Below, piece after piece: positions 40,433 to 50,498 of a DNA stretch of 64,000 nt (position 1 is the stretch's first letter; every line of letters begins with the position of its first letter). The notes beneath the pieces were generated by a model that made no database searches, had not been told where the DNA came from, and worked only from the letters and a program-made list of their open reading frames with translations. Where the stretch lies: contig JAKUDP010000014.1 of NCBI GenBank assembly GCA_022570795.1, positions 248,001-312,000 of the forward strand. The letters run 5' to 3'. The DNA comes from Sphaerulina vaccinii. Taxonomy: Eukaryota; Ascomycota; Dothideomycetes; Mycosphaerellales; Mycosphaerellaceae. The position numbers and the translations under genes were made by a program.

Positions 40433-42265
40433 ATGAACAACGAACCCCTCAACACAGCAATGAACAATAGGCTTCAATCAATCATGCAGTGGAACTTACA
40501 GACGACACCAGTACGAGTACGTGGCGCCTCAAATACGCCGGAGTTCTGGACCACGGGGCAGACAGCGATGCCAACCGGAGCTGGAAGCTCGCATCCGATC
40601 AATATGGCTTCCCATATCACACCACCACCATACATGCATGGCCTTCCCATCATGGATAGGCGCCAGGTGCACATGCCATCTCCACCAGTTTCACAGCTAG
40701 GGTGGGAAGCACATCAGTCGGCACAGGCTCTTCAGCAGGAATTGATCAATGGCTTGCGCGATGAGAAAGACCGGCTGGTGAGCGACAAGGATCGACTGAT
40801 GAATGACAAGGACAAGCTTGTGAGCGAGAAGATCAGCCTCGTCGATAACACGCGTTCCCTTCTGGAAGACAAAGAACGTACCTTGAAGGAGGCTAACGAT
40901 CTTCTGACGTCGAAGTCAGTTCTCTGGCAGGACTGCTATCGGGCAGTCGCGGCGCGTGACGAGGAGATCAAGGAGCTGAAGCAGGCAAAATCAGCACTCG
41001 AGGATGCGGTTGCGAGACTGAAGCGTAAGCTGGAGAAGCAGAAGAACAAGAATGTGGAGCTCGCGGAAGCTCTGGACGAGATGATTGAGAAAGACAACAG
41101 TGGAGGAGAGGATGCAGTCGAGGACGAGGACCTACCACTTGCGAGACCTATCAATGAGATCATCTATGAGGACTTCCTGTGTGAGAAGCAAGTTCATGAT
41201 TTGGACAACGACGCTGAAAGCGACGACGTTGAGGGCGAGGATGTGCGAGCTGTGCGGCTCCAAGCCAAAGCCAAGCTTGAAGAACTTCTGCAAGCTAACG
41301 CAACGCCCGTACCAAGAGCTGCCAAGGTGGAGCGTACATCATCATGGCTGGAAAGTGTCGACCAGCCAGCGGATCCTCAGACAGAGTCTCGCAAGCAGCT
41401 GGAGGAGGTCTTCGGTGGTGCTACGGAGGCTGGCAATACCAATGGCCGTGTCGAGGATTCAGAGCCGCCTTTTAAGAGAGCGAAGCTTTCTCCTCAAGCT
41501 CCGGCGAGCACAACACCACACTCCATTTCTCAGGATCCACTGCCTTCGCACTCTACTGATGTCGCGGCCCCTTTGGAGATGTCGTGCGAGCAGCCATGCA
41601 GCAGACCCATTACGCCTCCTCAGGCAGAGAAGTGCTCTGTGGTACTCAAGTATGGCCATGCCTTAGCAACTACCGATTCTCCTGTTTGCGAAGCTCGGAC
41701 ACAGTCACCGTCTCCTGTTGCAGAAGAACCTGAACAGTCCCCCGCGGAGGAAGCTGCAGCCCTCTTGACTAAGTTGCAGTCGGATCTCCTGGCTCCAAAG
41801 CACTACACTGTGCGACCTGTCATCTGTCGGTCAGACTCTGCTGATACGGAGTATGGTGAGCTTGCTGAGCTGGCACCGAACACCTTGCAGGCGTTGTTCG
41901 ATACTTTCGACCAGATGCATAAAAGTCACCAGGCTGGAAAATGCAGCGAGACTCCTCGAAGGCTTACAAAGGGTTGCGGCTATCAGTGGGGAAGGAATCA
42001 GGTAGGCGGCACTAATTGGTACAAGGAAGGGCGCAATCATTTCACTTGCTATACCTGCTACAGCAAGCGGCGTGCATGCATCTTTTGGCATGGGTCCGGG
42101 AGCTGGGAACTCCTGCCACTGCCACCACCGTTCCGAGGCGAAGGAGCAACATACGTAGATGAGGCTTTCTATGTACGTGGGACTGGCTTCCCTCCGCCTT
42201 ATATCCGTGCCATGTGGGATAAGCCGCCGCCGCAGAAGAAGAAGACGGCAACGGAACTGGTTTGA
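40433..42265 (+). CDS. Coiled-coil protein with a C-terminal Cys/Trp-rich module, unknown
   Basis: Single exon, 610 aa. About 95-235: charged coiled coil with heptad-like runs (LINGLRDEKDRLVSDKDRLM, EEIKELKQAKSALEDAVARL). About 225-260 is acidic, followed by disordered Ser/Pro-rich sequence with a PPFKRAKLSP nuclear-localisation-like motif. The C-terminal ~85 residues are different: TKGCGYQWG, TNWYKEGRNHFTCYTCYSKR, RACIFWHG, FYVRGTGFPPPYIRAMWDKP. The C-x2-C-x6-C group with a Trp/His could bind zinc. I do not recognise the family. Upstream is a three-copy minisatellite. Nuclear location and zinc binding are inference. Confidence 0.75.
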   Translation: MNNEPLNTAMNNRLQSIMQWNLQTTPVRVRGASNTPEFWTTGQTAMPTGAGSSHPINMASHITPPPYMHGLPIMDRRQVHMPSPPVSQLGWEAHQSAQALQQELINGLRDEKDRLVSDKDRLMNDKDKLVSEKISLVDNTRSLLEDKERTLKEANDLLTSKSVLWQDCYRAVAARDEEIKELKQAKSALEDAVARLKRKLEKQKNKNVELAEALDEMIEKDNSGGEDAVEDEDLPLARPINEIIYEDFLCEKQVHDLDNDAESDDVEGEDVRAVRLQAKAKLEELLQANATPVPRAAKVERTSSWLESVDQPADPQTESRKQLEEVFGGATEAGNTNGRVEDSEPPFKRAKLSPQAPASTTPHSISQDPLPSHSTDVAAPLEMSCEQPCSRPITPPQAEKCSVVLKYGHALATTDSPVCEARTQSPSPVAEEPEQSPAEEAAALLTKLQSDLLAPKHYTVRPVICRSDSADTEYGELAELAPNTLQALFDTFDQMHKSHQAGKCSETPRRLTKGCGYQWGRNQVGGTNWYKEGRNHFTCYTCYSKRRACIFWHGSGSWELLPLPPPFRGEGATYVDEAFYVRGTGFPPPYIRAMWDKPPPQKKKTATELV

Positions 42266-42624
42266 AAGTCCTCGTAGTCAGATGGACTTATGTATATCTA
42301 ACAGTGATCAGGGAGCTGGAACTCCTACCACAAAAATTCCTCTCAACACATGACGAGATACTTGTTTCCTGGCCATAACTCTCATGCCAGGTCCACCCGT
42401 GGGGCGCACGTACTCTAGGAGTCATGCAGGTCCATAGCAGAGTCACCAACATGAAGGAAGACTTCGTACGAGCACCGGATCCACTTAAACTTCCCAAAGA
42501 GGCTTGTATGCAGCGAGCATTCTTGCTCACAATGGCTTCATATCGGATCAATCCTTCCACGGCTCTACTGATATAAGACGACTTCTGCTTCTTCTGCTCA
42601 CATTACAAACAAGCCTCGATCAAC

Positions 42625-44334
42625 ATGGCTTCGGAAAAGCCCGAATCGTCGACACCACGACCACATGACGTCGAATCTCATGACATTGAGTCGACTTCAA
42701 AAGATGGTGGAAAAGGAGCATGGCTGTTCTTGTTTGGAGCATGTATCGTGGAGATCACTGCATGGGGTAAGCACAGTAGCATTAATGCTGGAAATTGTGC
42801 TAATTGCGAGTGGTTCAGGCTTCCCTTACACATACGGCGTCTTTCGTGCCTACCTCTTCACGCACCCACCATTCGAAGGACAGGCCATTGTATCTGTAGT
42901 CGGCGTGCTCGCAAATGTAAGCCCTCTCGGTTCTCAGTGTCAAATCTGCTAGCGCCTCGAGGCTACTTTTAGTGGCATAGACGACGCAAGCTCGCAGAGA
43001 CGCCGACAACGAGACTTTCCAGTTGGCCTTGTCCACGTTGGTGACCGCACTGCCATGCCCATCCGTGATGTGAAGCTGACAGAAAGTAGGGTATGCTGCA
43101 ACTGGCACTACCCCCAGTGATGTACTTTCTCAACAGCTATCCGAATCATCGCAAGACCGTCATGTGGGTAGGCAACTTAATCTGCTGTCTGGCACCGATC
43201 GGAGGTGGTCTATCTACTGAGGTCAGTTCCTCTCATCAAAGTGCGCTGAACAGACTTGGCATGCCAATACTGATCTGCACTTAGCCAGGATCGCTCATCT
43301 TCACCCTCGGTATCCTGTACGGCATAGGCTCAGGACTGCTGTTCGCGCCTTCCATACATCTCATGAACGATTGGTTCTCAAAACGGCAATCGTTGGCATA
43401 CGGTGTGATGTAAGCTATCTCTACTCTTCCCGACAACGATGTTATAGCTGACCTAGTATCAACAGCTGTGGCGCAGGTGCCCTAGCCGGAGCAGGCTTAC
43501 CACCCATCTTCACAACCTGCCTCGAACGCTTCGGACACAAGACAACGCTTATAGGATGGGGATTATGCTCCTTCATCATGACCAGCTTAGGCCTGCTGTG
43601 CATTCATCCGAGAGTCGCTGCAGCAGTCGGCAAGAAACCATCGAGGAAAGATTTCGCCTTCATGAAGAAGCCACTATTCCTCACCATGCTGCTAGCCACA
43701 ATATTCCAGGCCCTTGCGCATTATGGACCGAGCATATATCTTCCATCATTTGGAGAAGAGTACGGACTCTCTGCGGCTCAGGGAAGTTTGCTCGCCTCAA
43801 TGCTGAACGTAGCTCAGGCGATCGGACAGCCGCTGCAGGGTCAGCTCGCGTAAGACACCACATCCCAGAATGTAAGGTTGTTCGTACTGCTAACATGTCG
43901 CATACAGTGACTGGCGAAAGTCTTTCTACATACCTATGCTCATCTCAACACTCGGCGCAGTCATAGAAGTCCTATGCATTTGGGGCTTCGCCAAGAATTT
44001 ATGGTCACTGGTGGTCTTCTCCTTAGCATATGGCGCCACGGCAGGAGGCTTCGCTGTACTGCGACCAAGATTCTCAGCTGCCATTGTTGGCGACGACAAT
44101 GATAATGAGCAGTCCATGCTGATCTTCTCCATGCTCACGGCATCAAGAGGCACCGCCATCATAGCTTCGGGTTTCATTACTACGGCACTGGTTGACACGA
44201 GCGTACCGGTGGAGAGAAGCTGGGCTGGAGGAGAACGCTACATGGATCTGGTCATATACACTGCCGCGCTGATGTTCATGGCGAGCTTTGGAGCATTGGG
44301 GATGTTTGTCAAGACGGCGACTAAGGTGAGCTGA
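42625..44334 (+). CDS. MFS transporter, monocarboxylate (MCT/Mch)-like (6 exons)
   Basis: Exons 42625-42766, 42819-42916, 43090-43221, 43285-43409, 43466-43849 and 43908-44334 join in frame to 435 aa. Hallmarks: acidic cytosolic N-terminus, FPYTYGVFRAYL after TM1, LGILYGIGSGLLFAPSIHLM-NDWFSKRQSLAYGVM-CGAGALAGAGLPPIF (TM4-5 region typical of MCT-type carriers), RRFSA-like RPRFSAAIVGD and a C-terminal TM block. Intron 2 (42917-43089, 173 bp) is much longer than the rest. Substrate unknown; monocarboxylate or riboflavin-like uptake are known for relatives. Confidence 0.87.
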
Positions 44335-44808
44335 TCTGACCTCGATTGCATACATCAACTCGACCAAGATCTCTCTAAGTCCACGAGGTGGAATTGAATG
44401 TCACTGTGACATAGCCGAAAGACCCCTCAAGTAGCAAGTGGCTCTGAATTCACGGTTGTTCGAGATCGCATCACGTCCGCGATCGAAGCGGCAAGGTCGT
44501 TCTCGTTGGTAGCGGAGAAGGACAGGACAGGACAAGGAACCAGAGTTGCGCTAAGTTGAGGAGGTGAAGTTGATCAACAAATTGGCAGAGAGAACAATGG
44601 CTCCGAAGCAAGGGATATGCAGCATATCAGCCTTGGCACGTTGTTTTTGGGCCTCGTATTGTTCTATGCCGCTCCACTGCAATCGGAACCTCTCCCCATC
44701 ACCACCGGATGCGGAGAAGGCTTGTATCGCAATGCAAGCTGAGTTATACAAGCATAAGAGCCACAATCGTGTTCAGTCCACCTACCGTTCACGCAAGACC
44801 TAGGCACT

Positions 44809-46317
44809 ATGGCAGCCTATACTTTGGCTGATCACGACTCTGCGATCAATACAGTCTCGACCAATGTGAAGAACTTCCATGCCTCCAAGACGCCTTTCCG
44901 GATCAACCACGGCTCGACCAATTCGACTCGCGCTCGCGACCCCTCGACACCTCAGCTACACATTGGACATCTCAATCGTACCCTCGAGATCAACAGTGAT
45001 GCAAAATATGCCTGGGCTGAGCCGAATGTCGCCCTCGATGCGCTGGTCGTCGAGACACTCAAGGTCGGCTTGATGCCATTAGTAGTCATGGAGTTTCCTG
45101 GCATCACGATTGGTGGCGGCTTCAGCGGCGCATCAGGAGAGAGCACATGCTGGAAAGAAGGACTCTTCGATTGCTGTATCTCTGAGGTTGAGATGATCCT
45201 CGGCAATGGCGAAGTTGTACGCGCTCAAAAGCATGGGAAGAACTCTGAGCTGTTCAATGCTGCGAGATGCAGTCTTGGTACGATGGGTGTGGTCTCTCTG
45301 CTCAAAGTTCAATTGACTGAAGCACCTGGTGCAGTGCAATTGAGTTATCGTCATACGACGAACTTCAAGGAGACTGTCGACATCCTGGTTGAGCTGTGCA
45401 GCAAGACCAACACTACGGAGTACAGCTTCGTGGAAGGTTTCATGTATAGCAGAGACTCCGGAGTCATCGTCACAGGCCGCCACGTCAATCCTTCCTCCGC
45501 CACTGTGTCCGAGCTTCCCAAAGTCCGCTTCGATCGAGCCAAAGATCCTTGGTTCTATCTCCACGCCAAAGAGACACCGGACTTTCACGCCGACCTGTCG
45601 CCAATCCAAACATATCTCTTCCGCCACGACCGTGGAGCTTTCTGGTCTGGAGAAAGTGTTCTCAACTACTGGCGGGTCCCGCATAACCGCTTCACAAGAT
45701 GGATTCTCAACCCAATGATGAGCGCTCGAGCGATATACAAGGCTATGTTGGCCGCTAATTCAGCAGACGCCGCCGTTGTTCAAGATCTGTTGCTTCCGGT
45801 GGACACTGCAGAGGACTTCTTCGAATACGTTGCTGATGAGTTGAACATCTGGCCACTTTGGCTCTGTCCTGTCCGAAAGCGTACAGAAGACACCAATGTT
45901 GTTGCTCATCCTTTCTACAAGAACATCGGAGATATGACGATTAACTTTGGAGTCTGGGGACCTTTAGCCGTGGAGGATATGAATAATAAAGCAGTTCGAA
46001 GGATCAATAGGAGAATGGAGGAGAAGTTGAAAGAGCTGAAGGGACTCAAGGTGCCATACGCTGCCAATCACTATACCGAAAGTGAGTTCTGGAACCTCTG
46101 CTATGATCGAGAGGAGTATGAGAAGTTGAGGAAGAAGTGGCATGCGGAGGCTTTGCCCTCGATCTTCGATAAGATCGATAGGAAACATAGCGATGATGAG
46201 GAGGAAGAGGATGGTGAGATGCCATGGTGGTTGAAGGTTCTGTTTGTCATCTGGCCTTTCGCTAATCTGTGGCCTCTTGGTGGTCTGTTCCAGGCCTTTG
46301 TGGTCTTCTTCAAGTAG
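44809..46317 (+). CDS. FAD-linked DHCR24-like (delta24-sterol reductase family) protein
   Basis: Single exon, 502 aa. N-terminal FAD-binding PCMH half: KTPFRINHGSTNSTR (about 27-41), NVALDALVVETLKVGLMPLV, PGITIGGGFSGASGESTCWKEGLFDC (FAD pyrophosphate loop), then NGEVVRAQKHGKNSELFNAARCSLGTMGVVSLLKV. The C-terminal half holds LPVDTAEDFFEYVADELNIWPLWLCPVR and MTINFGVWGP. It ends with an acidic DDEEEEDGE run and a hydrophobic WWLKVLFVIWPFANLWPL segment, a likely membrane anchor. The family reduces or oxidises sterol side chains or other lipids; the fungal substrate is not given by sequence. An upstream frame ends 5 nt before the start. Confidence 0.86.
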   Translation: MAAYTLADHDSAINTVSTNVKNFHASKTPFRINHGSTNSTRARDPSTPQLHIGHLNRTLEINSDAKYAWAEPNVALDALVVETLKVGLMPLVVMEFPGITIGGGFSGASGESTCWKEGLFDCCISEVEMILGNGEVVRAQKHGKNSELFNAARCSLGTMGVVSLLKVQLTEAPGAVQLSYRHTTNFKETVDILVELCSKTNTTEYSFVEGFMYSRDSGVIVTGRHVNPSSATVSELPKVRFDRAKDPWFYLHAKETPDFHADLSPIQTYLFRHDRGAFWSGESVLNYWRVPHNRFTRWILNPMMSARAIYKAMLAANSADAAVVQDLLLPVDTAEDFFEYVADELNIWPLWLCPVRKRTEDTNVVAHPFYKNIGDMTINFGVWGPLAVEDMNNKAVRRINRRMEEKLKELKGLKVPYAANHYTESEFWNLCYDREEYEKLRKKWHAEALPSIFDKIDRKHSDDEEEEDGEMPWWLKVLFVIWPFANLWPLGGLFQAFVVFFK

Positions 46318-48398
46318 TCGTCTAGTGCCGTAAGCAACACAATAGATCGCGCCTGGCAGATCTGAGTCCATATTCTTACTAAGTCAATCATGTGAAATCC
46401 TGTATCATTGTGGGTCTCTGAAACCGCATGCTCTCTAAAATCGCGCTCTCGATCTGCTGTCCACGCCTTAGCTTCCACTTGCGAATAGGTATATCTAGCC
46501 ATCTCTGCGATCCATCTCTGATTTCGTCTCTGAATATTTCACTATGAGGTTTGCTTGCAAACTGGCAAAGACGTTCGAGTCGGAGAGGGTGTTCTTGGTC
46601 ATCGGCGCAGTTCAAGCCAGCGACCTTGTCATGTGTGGTGAAGTTGTGTTGTTTGTCGTGTTCGTTATACCAAGCTGCGCGGGCCTCCATTGCAGACATT
46701 TGCGTGATCAGTGTAATTGCTTCGCAATCTATCTCCAACATACAGTCCGCTCCATCGCCTCTTCTAATGCTCGTACCGCTCTCTTCCCGTCTTCAGCGGC
46801 GTAGATACTGCGATTCTTTGTGGAGCTGTCCCGAAAGCAGTGAGAGTTACACACGCATTCTGCTAGAGCCGATCGCAAGTCCCATAAGGCGAGCGCTTTC
46901 TATACTCGTGCGCAACAACACGATGTGCAAAAGCATTGTCCAAAGGTCCACGGAGAACAACAGGTATTCTGCCTTCATGTCGCGTGGACTCTTGGTTTCG
47001 ACTTCCATCTTGCAGATGACTCTGGAAATCTTCCTGGCGCACAAAAGTGCTGCGCACTTCCAATGTCATGTCTCGCTCGAGCGTGCTGGTGACCGGCTGT
47101 GTTGCGACTCTCTTACAATGTTGCCGTTAGTCGCTTCTGTCGCGGCAATTAGCGTCAGTCGGTCAAAGACAGCCGTGCACAGATGGAGCACGATCTTGCT
47201 CGAGTCCATTCTGCGCACAAAAGAAAGGTCCAAAAAAGAAAAGAAGCAAGGATCGGACTCGCGTGTTCGTCTGGAATGCTTTCGCAAATTGACTGTTTGT
47301 TGCGTCTGGAATGCTTTTGCAAACTGACTGTTTGTTAGGTTTCGGCCAGAGAATTCAAACCCGCGTTTTCTGCACACTTATGAGGCAAATTTGCTGTGCA
47401 CAGAAGGCGTTGAATGAATGATAACCTTGACCATTGGCCCCCGGGAGAGGGTAGAATTAGTGCTTCTCAAGTTCAATATATACCTCATCTTCCGCTTCGG
47501 GCCCTTCCCGTAATACAGCGATTGGGTCTTCGCGGCGTCAAGTCTGCCACCAACGACAGCAGCATAACCTGATGCAACGAAGACAGGTCCATTCTCCCTC
47601 TCGTTGCCAGCAGTAACACCATGGGCGGCACTTCTGCCCAAAGCACGACTCGACGAGGCCCCAGACGAGCGACTTGGCTTCGCGAGAGCCATGCGCTATG
47701 CACGAAATGCAGGTGAAGCGCAAGTGCTGCGAGACAGCATCGTCCAGGCTTTGGTTCCTGCGCCAGCCGCTCCTAGCTGGCACTACTGTCTTCTCAACTC
47801 GTCTGCGCAGTCACAGCGAAGACCCGGTAGACGCTTCGGGCAGCGGACTCTCATGTGCACTCATACGATGTTCAGCTCTTTCTGATCTCGTCGGCTTGAG
47901 ATCTCATCACACGATCGGCATGACGACAATCTATTGCTTGCAAACGAGGGGTCGGCTTCTCTGGGAGTCGTCTCGAACAGGGCTGTATTGAAGACATGAT
48001 GTATGCGATACCGTAGGACAAAATAGCCATATGTAGTATAAACTGGAGGCGCGTGGGGAGGAAGGACTATGGCAGGTGAAATATAAGGCACAATGTACGC
48101 AAAGCATGTGACAAGATAACACAGCCTATGCAACGGGAAGCAATGATGCTCCTCTGCAATATATGATGGGAGATGAGAAGACGATAGGCGTGAGAGAAGT
48201 GATGTGATGTGATGTGAGAAAATCTGCGGACACATCCGACTTCTCGGCTTGACTCCACCACCACCACCGCTCTTCACGATGTGAGGCTTTATCATATTGT
48301 CTCTGGCACTTTCTATCACGCAATTTTCCGATTCTTCTCGCCGGATGGCGCACAATCCCTTGAGATAAGACAACACTTGCCATTTACCACTCGATGCA
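46318..48398. other. 2.1 kb gap
   Basis: Apart from a possible gene remnant at 46388-46930, frames here are short and overlap on both strands. A (GATGT)n-like microsatellite lies near 48187-48206. No RNA gene seen. Confidence 0.4.
46388..46930 (-). CDS. Possible gene or remnant, unrecognised
   Basis: A minus-strand reading ECVCNSHCFRDSSTKNRSIY, continuing YAAEDGKRAVRALEEAMERT, can be joined over a 59-bp GT-AG intron (about 46732-46674) to ARAAWYNEHDKQHNF and a 90-residue run ending MRFQRPTMIQDFT (stop 46388). It reads like ordered helical protein. The frame is closed upstream by a stop near 46905, where an acceptor-like TATAG lies; other frames to 47070 also look partly coding. I cannot complete a model, so this may be a decayed gene. 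No domain recognised. Confidence 0.3.
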
Positions 48399-50498
48399 TC
48401 ACGAAAGAAAGATACAGCCACTAGCCGCAGCATACTTCCAAGTCCCCTGCTCAAGCGCCACAATCGCAAAATGCGTCCCAACAGTCCCTCTCGCCTTATT
48501 GCCAAGCCACTCACCAGCATCCGTACCTTCAACAACATACTTCGTCCCAAAAGGGATCTTATTCAAGCCGTTCGTCATAAACTTGTGCGTAGTCTGCACA
48601 ATCTCCTTCTTGAGGTCTGGAGTAGCAATAGCAGCCCACTCGACGTTCCAGTCCGTGATACCCCAGTTCACCCCGCGGTCTGAGACGGGCCCTGCGAAGG
48701 CAAGCCCATCGTCTTGGATGACTGTGGAGTAGTACTTTGATTGCAGATCCCACGCAGCCTGAGGAAAGGTAGTCAGGTTCAATAAGACATCTGAATAGGC
48801 TGGGAAGAGAACGTTCCAGGTCTCTTTGCCGTAGTTGTATGTGAAATGCGTCTTTGCAGCATTGAGTCCTAGTCCTCCGGTGTAGAGTTCCGTGGCGAAG
48901 TTGTTGGCGATGGTGGAATATGTGGCATTCCCAGTCAGGATTGCAGCAGCTTTCAGACCGATTGCAGACTGAATCGCTAAGCCAGTCTGGTTGGCAGTTG
49001 CAGCTATTGCGTCGACACTGATTAGTTGCGAAGCTGGATAGAGGCTATTCGTGGCGAGGTATCGTGCCCATGATTCGAAAAGTGAGCTATACTGCGCAGC
49101 GAAAGAAGTGTCGCCGGAGAACTTCTGATACGCAAGCAGTAAGATGAAAAGACTGGACGTCTCGAACAGAGGCATGTGCTCTTCAACGCCGTCGTCGTGA
49201 CCAGTTGCATTCGAATAATGTGTTCCTATGTCATGAATCACGTACACCATAGGCCAGCGCCCAGAGGCAAGGTAGGACAAGATCGGCCTGAATTGCAACT
49301 TGATCCATTCCGGATTGAGGCTGATGAAGATAGGCCAGGATTGGAAGATGAGATCTATGGTGTTGACGTTCCCGTCACTCGAGATCTCCTTGAGGAAAGC
49401 TGAGATAGGTGCAGTGCGATCATTGTTTGGAACTGTCAGCTCCAGAGATGCGAAGGATTGACGAACGCTAGCTTCATTGATGTCTGCGTAGTCGCTGCCC
49501 CAGTCATTTGATACAGACTCGCTCTTGGAGCGGACGAGGTTGTCTATGGTCTTCGAGTACGACAGAGCACTTTGGTAGTTGCCCAGGAAGTACGCGATGG
49601 CATCTGGGATGTTTGGCCACTTGGTTCGGTGGTAGCCTGTCTGTGCCTGTCCCAGATACTGGATTGCGAGGTCGCGCTGGAAGCCGACAGCAAAAGTGGC
49701 GCTGACTGGAGTCTTCTTGACACTGCCAAGATTCCGCACTATAGCCACGAGATCTGTTCCTGAGCCTTTGGCGGTAGTAGAGCTGCTCAATGAGCCAGAT
49801 TTCACGAAGGCGGAGTACAGCGTACTTGCAGCACCCGTAGCATTGGTTGTCATGCCGTCATTGATGCTGCCAAACAAGACTGATCCATAAGTCGCCTGAT
49901 CAGAAACTTCAGTGTAGTACTTCTGATTAGGATTGTAGAACCAGAAGAAACCAGCATTGCCCGACCTCGTGAAGTTGATGTTCGCTGCGCCTCCTTGCGC
50001 GGTCCATGTGTGATCAATGCCAGTGAAGACTTGTATACTCTTCGTGCTCGCATCATTGACAGAGGCGTTCACTGTCAGGTACGAATATGGCAGTGATTGT
50101 AGCGCATAGTCTGCCGCTGCAGGGTAGACTGGCGTGAAGAAGTCCAGTGTGAAATTCACGCCACCTCCAGTCAAGCTGATGATTGTGTGCGTGGATGTGT
50201 AAGTGATACCATTCGTGGTAGCCTTCTTGACATTGCTTGCCGAGCCTGCGTTGAGCAATGCGTATGCCGTGCCATCGACGCGTGCTAGCACTGGCCAGTT
50301 CAAGTTCTGTCCGGCCCAGAATTGAGGCTGTCCACTTGCTACATCCGAAGCTTGATCACTCGGTAGCCATGTCGATAGATAGGGAGACTTGACTGCCAGA
50401 GGAAACGACGGCAGTCCGACTGTAGCAGCTCCGATAGGCCTCGAGAGGCTCGTGATAAGTAGACTCCATATAAATCCTATGTAGCCAAGAGGATTCAT
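48399..50498 (-). CDS. gtaA: Extracellular glutaminase GtaA-type
   Basis: Secreted glutaminase family (GtaA: DUF5127, DUF4965 and DUF1793 in order), which hydrolyses glutamine to glutamate outside the cell. Single exon, 699 aa from the ATG at 50498, chosen because it gives a signal peptide (MNPLGYIGFIWSLLITSLSR) just before the mature start ATVGLPSFPLAVKSPYLSTWLP; a longer frame reaches 50672. Seen: VKSPYLSTWLP, PQFWAGQNLNWPVLARVDG, YADINEASVRQSFASLELTV, the catalytic-domain block FISLNPEWIKLQFRPILSYL, VIHDIGTHYSNATGHDDGVEEHMP and the C-terminal DRGVNWGITDWNVEWAA. Many N-glycosylation sites. Length fits the family (about 690). Confidence 0.93.
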   Translation of the reverse strand: MNPLGYIGFIWSLLITSLSRPIGAATVGLPSFPLAVKSPYLSTWLPSDQASDVASGQPQFWAGQNLNWPVLARVDGTAYALLNAGSASNVKKATTNGITYTSTHTIISLTGGGVNFTLDFFTPVYPAAADYALQSLPYSYLTVNASVNDASTKSIQVFTGIDHTWTAQGGAANINFTRSGNAGFFWFYNPNQKYYTEVSDQATYGSVLFGSINDGMTTNATGAASTLYSAFVKSGSLSSSTTAKGSGTDLVAIVRNLGSVKKTPVSATFAVGFQRDLAIQYLGQAQTGYHRTKWPNIPDAIAYFLGNYQSALSYSKTIDNLVRSKSESVSNDWGSDYADINEASVRQSFASLELTVPNNDRTAPISAFLKEISSDGNVNTIDLIFQSWPIFISLNPEWIKLQFRPILSYLASGRWPMVYVIHDIGTHYSNATGHDDGVEEHMPLFETSSLFILLLAYQKFSGDTSFAAQYSSLFESWARYLATNSLYPASQLISVDAIAATANQTGLAIQSAIGLKAAAILTGNATYSTIANNFATELYTGGLGLNAAKTHFTYNYGKETWNVLFPAYSDVLLNLTTFPQAAWDLQSKYYSTVIQDDGLAFAGPVSDRGVNWGITDWNVEWAAIATPDLKKEIVQTTHKFMTNGLNKIPFGTKYVVEGTDAGEWLGNKARGTVGTHFAIVALEQGTWKYAAASGCIFLS

